Of a stretch of 26,093 nt of DNA, positions 16,396 through 25,054 are shown piece after piece. The translations under genes and the position numbers were made by a program. Origin of the DNA: Anaeromyces robustus (lineage: Eukaryota; Neocallimastigomycota; Neocallimastigomycetes; Neocallimastigales; Neocallimastigaceae); assembly GCA_002104895.1 (NCBI GenBank), contig MCFG01000100.1, positions 152,501-178,593 on the forward strand. Direction: 5' to 3'. How positions within the stretch are numbered: the stretch's first letter is position 1; every line of letters starts with the position of its first letter. The notes below the pieces were generated by a model that worked only from the letters and a program-made list of their open reading frames with translations, did no database searches and was not told the origin of the DNA.

Positions 16396-16875
16396 CTAAA
16401 AACTTCCACGACGAGCAAGTTGTTCTCTTGCAGATGTTTGAAATGGATATTCCTTTGACTATATTATTAAAATTAAATTAATATAAAATATGAAAAAAAA
16501 AACAAATAAAAATAATATTCCAATATAATCTTAAATAAATAAAGAAAAAGAAAAAAAATTAATTACTCTTTTGGCTTCTTCTTTTGTTAAAGGTTTTACC
16601 AAAATTATAATAACTATAAAACAAATAGTTAAAAAAATAAATGTATACAATAAACTATGCTATGAAATTGATAAGAATAATAATCAATTAATTAATTAAA
16701 ATTATAATTTTTTTCATAAATAAAATAAAATATTATAAATTTATAGTACTTTATTTTGAATTGAAGAATAGTCTGTAAAAATTGAAGCTAAAGCTTGAAA
16801 GAAATTTAAATATGAAAAAAGATATCCAAGTATAAATGATACACCTAATGAAAATACTAGTGTAGTACTTGACAT
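16396..16875 (-). CDS. Small two-helix membrane protein, three exons
   Basis: Not recognised. Exons 16875-16750, 16659-16567 and 16458-16396 join in phase 0 throughout to give 93 residues. The first hydrophobic segment is at about residues 5-32 (TLVFSLGVSFILGYLFSYL), followed by a short polar loop (TDYSSIQNK). The second is at about 43-63 (LLYTFIFLTICFIVIIILV), followed by a charged, presumably cytosolic tail beginning KPLTKEEAKR and ending REQLARRGSF. Exon borders fall at domain borders: loop end, and mid-tail. The first donor is the weak GTACTA; the other is GTAATT. It lies 240 bp upstream of the GPI1 start on the same strand. The architecture resembles small accessory subunits of ER or mitochondrial membrane complexes, but no family motif is visible. 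The clean splice phases and composition make the gene itself credible. Confidence 0.7.
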
Positions 16876-17652
16876 TTGTTTTTTATTTATATTGTTTATA
16901 TTTTTTTAGTTTTTTTTTTTTATTTTTATATTTTTCTTTTCTTTTTTCTTTTTTTTTTTAATGCTATTTGCCTTAATTATTTTATCTTTTTAAAAATTCA
17001 ATAAAATAAAATATAAAATAATATATAAATAATGTTAATCTTTTGACAAAAAAAAAAGGTATAATTCATTATATAACTTATATAATTATTAATTTCTTAC
17101 ATTAAAATTTGTTTTGAAAAATAATAATAAAAACAGTTTAATTTTTATTGAAAATTAAATTTTTATTGTTGATTAATTTTAAAATTTATAAAACAATATT
17201 TTTTATTATTTATTTTGTTTTGGTTAATTTTTGTTTTTATTTTGAATTATTTTTTTAATAATATTTATTATTATAGAAAATTTTGTTTCCTTTCTAATGG
17301 TTTTTATTTAATTTATTTCTCCTTATATATTTGTTATATAAATGTATATTATAAACAAAATATATTATTCCTTATCATTTTATTAAAATAAATTTTTAAT
17401 TTTTCATTTGTTATTTATCAAATTAAAGAAAAAAAAAAAGAAAAAAGAAAAAGAAAAGAAAAAAAATAATAATTCAATAATAACTCAATAACAATCAGAA
17501 AAAAAAATTTTTTTTTTAAATATAAAAAAATATAATAAAAAAACTTTAATTTATTAGAATAATATAGAATAATATATTAATATATTAAATTTTTTAATTA
17601 ATTTTTAATGATTTATTTAATATTAACCATTAAATCATTGAATAACCAAAAA

Positions 17653-17685
<33 letters not shown>

Positions 17686-17996
17686 TATAATAATTATTTT
17701 TATTTTTAATTATTGTTAAGTAAATTCTATATGGAATTTTTTTCTAGTATAAATTATATCTTTTTAAAATAAATCCATTAAATTATAATAAAAAATAAAA
17801 ATAAAATAGAAAAAAAAAAAAAAAAGAATATATATATATAATACTTAAATATATATTATTAACTAATTATAATGATGATATCAATTAATTATAATCATTA
17901 TTAATACTATTATAAATATTTTAAATACATATTGTTCGTTTGATAATATCATTTTCTATTTTTTTTTTTTTATTTTATTTATTTTTATTTTATTTA

Positions 17997-18030
<34 letters not shown>

Positions 18031-18251
18031 TTTGAAGATATATATTATTATTTTTATATTATATATTTTTATTATTTATTAATTTTTTTTTATTTTTATT
18101 TTTATTTTTGCTTTATTGTATTATTTAATTTAAATTTATTAATTTGCTATATTTTTTTTATGATATTTATTATTATTTGCAATATGATATATTGTTACTT
18201 TCTTTCTTTCATTCTATCTAATTTTCTATTAAAATGAAAAAAAAAATTTTA
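16876..18251. other. Intergenic region between two minus-strand genes
   Basis: No gene seen. It contains T-rich and A-rich runs, a (TA)n tract at about 17661-17683 and a short TTA array at about 18001-18030. It should hold the 3' end of the ubiquitin-like gene and the promoter of the small membrane-protein gene; no distinctive element stands out. Confidence 0.6.
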
Positions 18252-18707
18252 TTATAAAGAGTTTATACATTCAGCTAATTTATCAAAAACTAATTTAGCT
18301 TCTTCACCATTCTTATAATGTTTATCAACTAATTTTTGAAGATCAGTTAAGAAATGTGTTTTACGTTCAGCTTTAATTTCTTCTGGTGATTTTTCAGTAT
18401 GATGATGTTCTTTTTCTTTAGTATCATTATTATTATCAGCTGGAAGTGGTACTGGAGTAGAAAGTTTTAATAAATGAACAATAGATTTTTCTTTAATTGG
18501 ATAGTCGGCAATACTCTTCTCATTTGAAAGGGCTTTGCCTGAAATAACTAAACGTTGATATTCAGGTTCAATATCGAATTTTGGAGCAATTTCTTTTTTT
18601 AATTGAACTACCGAAGCATGGAATGGAAGGGTTACACTATGAGTAACACCTCCTTTTAAAGCCTTAATAGTAAAGGTTACAGTATCAGTAGAATTAACTA
18701 AATTCAT
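18252..18707 (-). CDS. Ubiquitin-like domain protein, 151 aa
   Basis: A single exon without introns, ATG at 18707 and TAA at 18252. Residues about 10-83 form a ubiquitin-like fold: VTFTIKALKGG as strand 1, a helix with VVQLKKEIAPKF, then YQRLVISGKALSNEKSIADY and KEKSIVHLLKL, matching the order and spacing of ubiquitin. There is no C-terminal Gly-Gly after the fold, so it is not a conjugated modifier but a protein with an N-terminal ubiquitin-like domain, the kind that docks on proteasome or chaperone partners. A short Asp/Asn/His/Glu-rich linker (about 88-107) leads to a C-terminal helical segment of about 40 residues (HFLTDLQKLVDKHY, EEAKLVFDKLAECI). Proteins pairing such a domain with a BAG helix bundle are known, but this tail is shorter than a usual BAG domain and I cannot assign it. 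Cellular role unknown. Confidence 0.85.
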   Translation of the reverse strand: MNLVNSTDTVTFTIKALKGGVTHSVTLPFHASVVQLKKEIAPKFDIEPEYQRLVISGKALSNEKSIADYPIKEKSIVHLLKLSTPVPLPADNNNDTKEKEHHHTEKSPEEIKAERKTHFLTDLQKLVDKHYKNGEEAKLVFDKLAECINSL

Positions 18708-19224
18708 TTATAAATATAAATAATAAATAATAAATATTATATTATTATTATATAAATAGAATAGATTATTATTAATAACTAATCATAATATTTAAAAAAT
18801 ATAAAATATATAAAAAGAATTAAATATATATATAAAGTGTTTATAACTAGTGATATAATTTGAATACTCTTTATTTTAATATGATTATATTAAAATTCTA
18901 TATTATAAATATAAAAAAAAAAAACATGTAATAAATATTTGTTGCTTTCGTTAATAGTTAAATTAAACTATTTTTTTCTATTCTTTTTCCTCTTTTTTTT
19001 TTTTTTTTTTTCTTAATTATATTCTGATATTTATTTTTTGTCAAAATTTTAATTTTATAAGTTTGAAACAAAATTCTATTTACAAAAATATTTTATTTTA
19101 AATAATGAATTATATTGAATAATTTTGATTGTTAACGGTTTTTATATAATTAATGTTTATTTTTATTTATTTTACGTAACATTTTTCTTAACATATTATA
19201 TAAATTATTTTATATTATATTCCA

Positions 19225-19369
19225 TTTATATATTCTTTATTTTTGAAAAATAAATTCCATTTTATATTATTTTATATTATATTTATATATTCTTTATTTT
19301 TGAAAAATAAATTCCATTTTATATTATATTATATTTATATATTCTTTATTTCGAAAAATAAATTCCATT
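19225..19369. repeat. 52-57 bp minisatellite, three copies, each with a palindrome
   Basis: Copies begin at about 19225, 19282 and 19334 (spacing 57 then 52). Each carries TTTATATATTCTTTATT, then GAAAAATAAATTCCATTT. In the first two copies TTATTTTT-G-AAAAATAA is a perfect 8-bp inverted repeat around one base; the third copy has a variant (TTATTTCG) that weakens it. Confidence 0.85.
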
Positions 19370-19568
19370 TAATTGATATTTATTTTTACTGAAATTCTTT
19401 CATTATATAATACTTCAAGATTTTTTCTACTATTATATTATTAAAGAAATTCTTTTGAGTACATTTAAATTTTCAAACATTTAGAAAAAAAAAAAGTATA
19501 TTAATAAATTCTCCAAATGAGAATTTTTTATCAGAAAAGAAACCACTGTATTTTTACTTTCATTTCTG

Positions 19569-19596
19569 TTTTTTTTTTTTTTTTTTTTTTTTTTTT

Positions 19597-19635
<39 letters not shown>
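19569..19635. repeat. T28-G-T38 homopolymer
   Basis: 67 bases of T with a single G at 19597; on the minus strand, a poly-A run with one C. Located just downstream of the unrecognised gene at 19709-20262. Confidence 0.95.
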
Positions 19636-19639
<4 letters not shown>

Positions 19640-19708
19640 ATCAAAAATCACTTATTGAATATTTCATAAATAATTATTATTCTTGAAATCTTTATTTTAA
19701 TTTTTTTA

Positions 19709-20262
19709 TTATTTATAAATATAATTATAATAAAATAAAATAAAATTTAAAATTTTAATTTTAATTTTAAATAATTTCAATGTCTGCTTACTAGCTTTTT
19801 CCTGTTCTTGAGCTTCTGGCTATATATAATTTGATTGTGTTTAAATTTATTTATTAATGCAACAATAATATTATGTAAAAAATATATTATTAAAATAAAG
19901 AAAAATTAAAAATAAAAAAAATAAAATAAAATAAAATAAAATAAAATAAAATAGATAATGTTTAGAAATAATGTATAATATTACATTATAAGGAGTATTG
20001 ATTTGTAATATATATATTTTAATATTTTCTCTTGAAAATTATAATTAAAACAAAAAAAAAAAAATAAAATCTATTATATTTTAATCAAGAATAATATATT
20101 TACTTTGAATTCTTTTAATTCAAATGGTTGAGATTGTTTTGGTAAAGCTGGAACTTTAGTTTCTGGCATAACATAATCAAAAGGATATTTAATTGGTAAT
20201 GTTGCAATATCATCAATGATATCAGCTAAAAATTGAACTTCATTAAATATTAAGGTAGACAT
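19709..20262 (-). CDS. Unrecognised small protein, at least two exons
   Basis: Exon 1 is 20262-20104 (53 codons) starting at ATG: STLIFNEVQFLADIIDD, then LPIKYPFDYVMPETKVPALP and PFELKEFK. It ends at a GTAAAT donor in phase 0. Exon 2 starts at 19819 after a TATAG acceptor and reads PEAQEQEKAS. From there it may either run on to the TAA at 19711-19709, giving about 89 residues with an Ile/Lys/Phe-rich end that looks non-coding, or splice again at the GTAAGC at 19794-19789 to an exon I could not locate. Exon 1 has normal amino-acid composition unlike the surrounding sequence, and the junction restores the frame, so a real gene is likely. It is acidic and Pro-rich with no membrane segment. No family recognised; a short complex subunit is one possibility. 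It shares an 866-bp divergent intergenic region with the CCDC47 gene. Confidence 0.55.
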
Positions 20263-21128
20263 TTTTCCTTTTTATTTCTTTTTTTAATTTAAATTTAGGT
20301 ATAATTAATATGTATAAAATAATATTAATGAAAAAAAATTTTTTTTTTATTTTTTATATAAAAATTAAAATACTTTATAAAAAAGAATTTTAAAAATCTA
20401 TTTAAATTTAAAATGTATTATTTAACAATAATATTTATTATACTAAATAGAAAATTTTTACTATTATATCTTCATTAACTTTTCCAATTTATTCCTCCAA
20501 TGATTTAGTTTACCTTATTATATCAAACTATTTTTAAAAAAGAAAAGGGAAATGTAAGTAATAAATGTGGCTTGTTCAACAATAATGATGTATTCATTGA
20601 AATTAAAGACTTTTATGTAATGTAATTAAATATAAATCATATTTATATATATTTTTATATTTTGTTGGTATGTATAATATACATATATAAATTATTCTTT
20701 TATACTCTCTTTTATTTTATTTGTCAATAATGAATGATCAAAATAATATTATTTTTAAATTAGATAATAAATGAATTATAATTAAATTATAATATATTTA
20801 TAATAAATATAAATAAAATATAAAATATATATAATAATAATTAATAAAAATATTAAATCAATAATTCTTAATAGTTTGAGTAACTATTAATTAATTAAAA
20901 AAATTTTTTTTAATATAGTCATCATTTTAAAGTAAAATAGCCATACTTTTTTTTATTAGTTCTTTTTTTTTTTTTTTTACTTCAACAAATAATAAAAAAA
21001 AAAAATAATAATAATAATAGAAAATAGAAATAGAAATATAAAATTATAAAATAAATTAATATTAAATTATTAAATAAAATAAAATAGAATAGAATAACAA
21101 CAACAATAATAATAATAAAGAATTCAAA
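20263..21128. other. Divergent intergenic region, presumed bidirectional promoter
   Basis: Separates the start of the unrecognised minus-strand gene (20262) from the start of the plus-strand CCDC47 gene (21129). No open frame. AAT and AAAT runs and T/A homopolymers cluster at about 20960-21120, close to the CCDC47 start. No individual promoter element can be named with confidence. Confidence 0.5.
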
Positions 21129-23818
21129 ATGAATTCAAAGAAATTGTTTATAATTTGTTTATTTGCTTTATTTTTCATTTCTACTGTCTTAGCTCAAGGT
21201 AATTTTCATGTATTCTCTTATTATTTCGTATTTATTATAATTTTAGTATAAAAGTTTTATTTGTTTATTAATTATATAATATAAATATTTTATTTATTAA
21301 AATATATCAATTTAATTATTATTGTTATTATTGTTATTATTGTTATTATTATTTATATAAATAATAAATAAAAAAAAAATAAAAACTAAAAAAAAATAAA
21401 AATTAAAAATTAATAATAAAATAATAAAATAATTTTTAATATAAATATATAAAAGATTCTGATGATGAAGAATATGTTCCAAATGAAAAAGTAGAAGAAG
21501 AAATTCAAAAAGAAGAAGCTTTTATTAATAACAATGACAATGACCAATTTGATACACAACAAGCTGATGAAGAACCAAAACCTCTTAATTATAATAGTAA
21601 AAACTTTTTCAAAGTTTATAAATTAAAAAACCCATTAGTTGAAGCTGGTTTAGTTTCTGCTCTTGCTGTTTATCTTATTGTTTATTTCATTGGTAAAGAT
21701 AAAAATGAAAAAATTGCTAAAGGCTGGTTGATTAGTACTTATAAAATTTGGAAAGAAAATTTTGCTGAACTTGGTATTGAAGATGCTAGTACTTTAGTTC
21801 GTGATGGTAATCATGAATTTTGGTATTATGCTACTGGTAGAAAACATTGTAAATCTGTATTCACTCGTGTTAAGGTATAATATTAACAAACTTAATTATA
21901 TTATTTATATTATTTTATTTTCTTTTATGTTATTTTTTTTAATAAATTTTATTTTTTTTCCTCATTTTTCTATTTATCTATTTATCTATTTATCTATTTA
22001 CTATTAAAATAAAATATAAACACCTTTTTATAAATATGAATGAAATAATTTAATTAAAAAAAATTTAAAATTTATATAAAATATTTTAAATAATAAAATC
22101 ATATATATTTCAATAATTATTAATTTAGCTTTGTCCACGTCAAGATATTATCTCAACTATTATTGGATTATTTAAGCCAACCCACGATAAAATTGTAAAT
22201 ATATTCAATTAATAAATAATTATAAAAATAGTATATTTATTGAAAAAAAAAAAAAAAGAGAGAATAAAATAAAATGAAAATGTGAGAATTAATTTATTTT
22301 TGTCAATAATCGTAATAGGTTATGGAAGCTGTTTTAAATAAGAATGAAAGTGATGACTTTGTTTTTGCTCTTATGGATAGAAAGATGGAAAAAGAAATTA
22401 AAAAGGGAAGATATGATTTGGTAAAGATTTTTTAAACATTTTTTTTTTTAAAATCTTTAAAATTTATACATAAAATAAAATTATACATATATATATATAT
22501 ATATTTTCCTTTGATATAAAGAAAATAAAAATAAGTATATATAATATATTAAATTTCTATAATGATTTCATATATTAATTATTATATAGAAAACTTTCCC
22601 AAGAAGATACAAGGGTAATAATGCTCCAAGTCAATATGAATACACCGTTTTAACTGATGCTTATGATTTTGCTAATAGATTCTTTGATAACACTTATGTT
22701 AAGCATGCAATTCAATTAAGTTTAGGTCAATTAGATAACCCAGTTTGTCAAAGAAATAATCCATGGATTGAATCTATTATTATTACTGATCAACCAACTG
22801 CTGAACCAGAGTAATTAATCATTTTATTTATCTATTCTAATAATTAATTTTAAAAATAAATTATTGATATTAATAATTAAATTAATTATAAATATAATAT
22901 ATATAATCCTTTTTTTTTTTTCTTTTTTTTTTTATTACAAAAAAAAAAAAAAAAAAAAAAAAAGTATTGAAAAGATTTTATCTGATGAACCACCAGCACC
23001 ACCACAAAAAACTCTTACTATTACTGCTAGAATCCCATCAAATCTTAACAAACAAACTGATGATATGGAAGCTGTCGTTGTTGAATTAACTGAATTAATT
23101 ATTCGTATTATTGATTTCATTGGTGAACATGGAACTGTTGATAACGATGTATGTTTTTTTTTTTTATTTATTTATTTATTTATTTAATATAATATAATAT
23201 AATTATTATAATACTATATAATATAATAGTTAATAAAATTGTATTATTATGTTTATTGTAATATTATTGAATAAATTGATAAAACATATTATAACATATT
23301 ATATAATTATATTTAATTTTTTATTTTTTTTTTTTTTTATTTATGATAAAAAATTTTTCATTTTAATAGACAAGAAATCAATTAAAGAAGGCTAGAGATA
23401 ATGCTAAAGCTTCTATAACTCATAAAATTGAAGAAAGAAACAAAGAAGTAAGTGAAAAAAAAAAAAAATATATATATATATATATAATATAAAAAGAATA
23501 ATAATTTTAAATTTTTTTTAAATAAAGAAATAATTTAATCTATAAAATAAAAAAAAGAATATAATAAAATTATTATTATAATAATTATAATTAATATATC
23601 AATTAATTTATATTTCTCTTTTTATTTATAAAATAAAATAAAATAAAATAAAATCTTAGGAATTAAATAAGAAGAAATTAGAAAAGAAACGTGCTCGTGC
23701 TAATGAAGTAAATAAATTAAGTCCAGAAAAGCAAAAGAAATATGAAGAAAAGCTTCGTAAACAAGAACTTAAAAAATCTCTTAAAAAACAAGCAAAGAAA
23801 GGAAAAGTAGTCTTTTAA
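21129..23818 (+). CDS. CCDC47: CCDC47 homologue (ER PAT-complex subunit, DUF1682), eight exons
   Basis: In animals CCDC47 partners Asterix/WDR83OS in the PAT complex, which protects transmembrane segments during multipass protein insertion at the ER. Exons: 21129-21198, 21456-21874, 22129-22194, 22319-22420, 22590-22810, 22965-23148, 23370-23447, 23660-23818; all GT-AG with matching phases, total 432 residues (human about 483). Residues 1-22 are a signal peptide (KKLFIICLFALFFISTVLA). An acidic luminal stretch (about 24-63) follows, then a single membrane span at about 84-102 (LVEAGLVSALAVYLIVYFIG). The cytosolic DUF1682 domain includes LCPRQDII, NPWIESIIIT, KTLTITARIPSNLN and DDMEAVVVELTELIIRIID. 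The C-terminus is a Lys/Glu-rich coiled coil ending KKQAKKGKVVF, as in the family. The acceptor of exon 6 lies right after a 25-A run. Exon 5 can be misread as ending in a TAA just after its GTAATT donor; splicing restores Asp-Ile-Glu-Lys. Confidence 0.93.
22910..22963. repeat. Complementary T-run and A-run in CCDC47 intron 5
   Basis: A T-rich run (22910-22933, one C at 22922), five unpaired bases, then 25 A (22939-22963) ending in the AG acceptor of exon 6. The two runs can pair into a long A-U hairpin next to the splice site. Confidence 0.9.
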
Positions 23819-24448
23819 GGAAATAAATAAATTATATTTAATTAATAAATTAAAATAATTAATAATAATAATAAAGAAATAATTAAAAAAAAAAAAATAG
23901 ATAAAAAAAATTTAAGAATAATTAAAATAATAATAAAAATTAATAAAAATATTAATATTATATAATAATAATTATATAATATTAATATTAATAATTTATA
24001 TTTATATTTATATATTTACAAAAGCAAATAAAAAATAATAAAAAAATAAAAAAAATAAAAAAAAATTAAAATAAAAATTAGTAAAAAAAATAATAATAAA
24101 ATAAAATAATAAAATTAAAATAAAAATAATAAATTTATAAAAAATAAAAAGTTTAAAATATATATATATATTATTATTATAATTTGTTTGTTTGTTTGTT
24201 TGTTTGTTTTTATTCTTATTTTTGTTTATGTTAAATATTTTTTTTAATATATATATATATTTTTTTTTATATAATAAATTGTTATTAATAATTTTTAATT
24301 AATCTTTAACTATAATTAATATTTAAATATGATAGTAATAATGTTATCTCTGTATCAATATTTTAATCATAAAATTGATATTATAAATACTCAGTAGATT
24401 GTAAACATTAACTTCTTGAATAAATCTCTTTTCAAATATCATAAATTG
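23819..24448. other. CCDC47 3' flank with A-rich runs and a GTTT microsatellite
   Basis: No gene seen. A-rich sequence of the 3' untranslated type follows the stop, then AAAT/AAT-rich DNA, a (TTTG)n array of about 7 units (24183-24210) and a T/A run. Composition becomes noticeably less AT-rich from about 24449, which I take as near the left end of the retrotransposon. Confidence 0.6.
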
Positions 24449-24452
24449 TAAT

Positions 24453-24556
24453 GTCCTCTTCTGAGGACCTGTACTTCCATTCATTTGGAATGCTCAGAAG
24501 AGGGTAAATGCCTGTCGATACATGGCGACGTTAAGGGCATTTTATGAAGTCTCCTC
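24453..24556 (+). other. Compact inverted-repeat region, candidate structured RNA
   Basis: Nested and competing stems lie within about 100 bp. CCTCTTCTGAG (24455-24465) pairs with CTCAGAAGAGG (24493-24503) over 11 bp. Inside that loop TTCCA (24475-24479) pairs with TGGAA (24486-24490). A second hairpin follows at once: AAATGCC (24506-24512) with GGCATTT (24536-24542), with inner GTCG (24514-24517) and CGAC (24526-24529). An alternative local hairpin GTCCTC-TTCT-GAGGAC (24453-24468) excludes the first stem, and GAGGA (24463-24467) can also pair with TCCTC (24552-24556). This is the most GC-rich and most structured stretch in the window. Function unknown; self-cleaving ribozymes occur at the 5' ends of several LINE families, but no catalytic core is recognisable here. 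Confidence 0.5.
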
Positions 24557-25054
24557 AATAATTGTTCTTTTTTCTAATAATATGTATAAGTTGGATATGC
24601 AGGAAATGAATTATTTGTATTTTCTTTTAAATTTACCTTTCATGTATTTCTGTATATTATCACTGTATGAATCCATTGTAATTGCTTTAATTATTGTATG
24701 AGCTTGATTCACTCAAAAGCATGTGCTTATACTTTATTAGAATTTAGAATAGTTATTTTTGAGTTCTTCACCTTTAACTTTTTTTTTAATTTTCATGAAT
24801 TTAAGAATTTACAAGATTTCAAATATATTTACATTCGCAAAAAGAGATTTTTATAACAACTATCAATATTCTACAAGTGTTTTTATAATAGAGTAAAGAA
24901 GATAAACAATTGATAAATTTAAACAAAAGAAAAAAAAAAAAGAAAAAATTTACATTCAGTTATTACTAGTCTACATTTTTAACTCGATTTTTTTAGTTTA
25001 GTACTTTCATTTTACTTTTTTTATTTTTTTCATCAATATTAAATATAGATCATA

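Larger units (their letters stand above)
18708..19708. other. Intergenic region with minisatellite and T-tract
   Basis: Presumed 5' flank of the ubiquitin-like gene and 3' flank of the next minus-strand gene. No open frame. Apart from the minisatellite (19225-19369) and the interrupted T67 tract (19569-19635), both listed separately, it holds ordinary AT-rich sequence. Confidence 0.6.

Noticed and set aside
19505-19560. Third exon of the unrecognised gene, after the CAG at about 19541
   Set aside because: The frame can be joined but gives an uninformative sequence that runs into homopolymer, with a long T-tract in between; not supportable.
22864-23187. Stand-alone plus-strand frame and its antisense over 22935-23120
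   Set aside because: The plus frame is exon 6 of the CCDC47 gene with flanking intron read through; the antisense is a shadow.
24453-24503. Hammerhead ribozyme, because CTGAGGA (24461-24467) fits the CUGANGA core
   Set aside because: No GAAA core box and no stem III follow before a possible cleavage site, so the fold cannot be completed.
24453-24556. HDV-like ribozyme at the LINE 5' end
   Set aside because: Pairings in the right strand order can be drawn, but the first helix needs two wobble pairs, the third helix is not evident and no catalytic C is placed in the joining segment. Kept only as an unassigned structured element.
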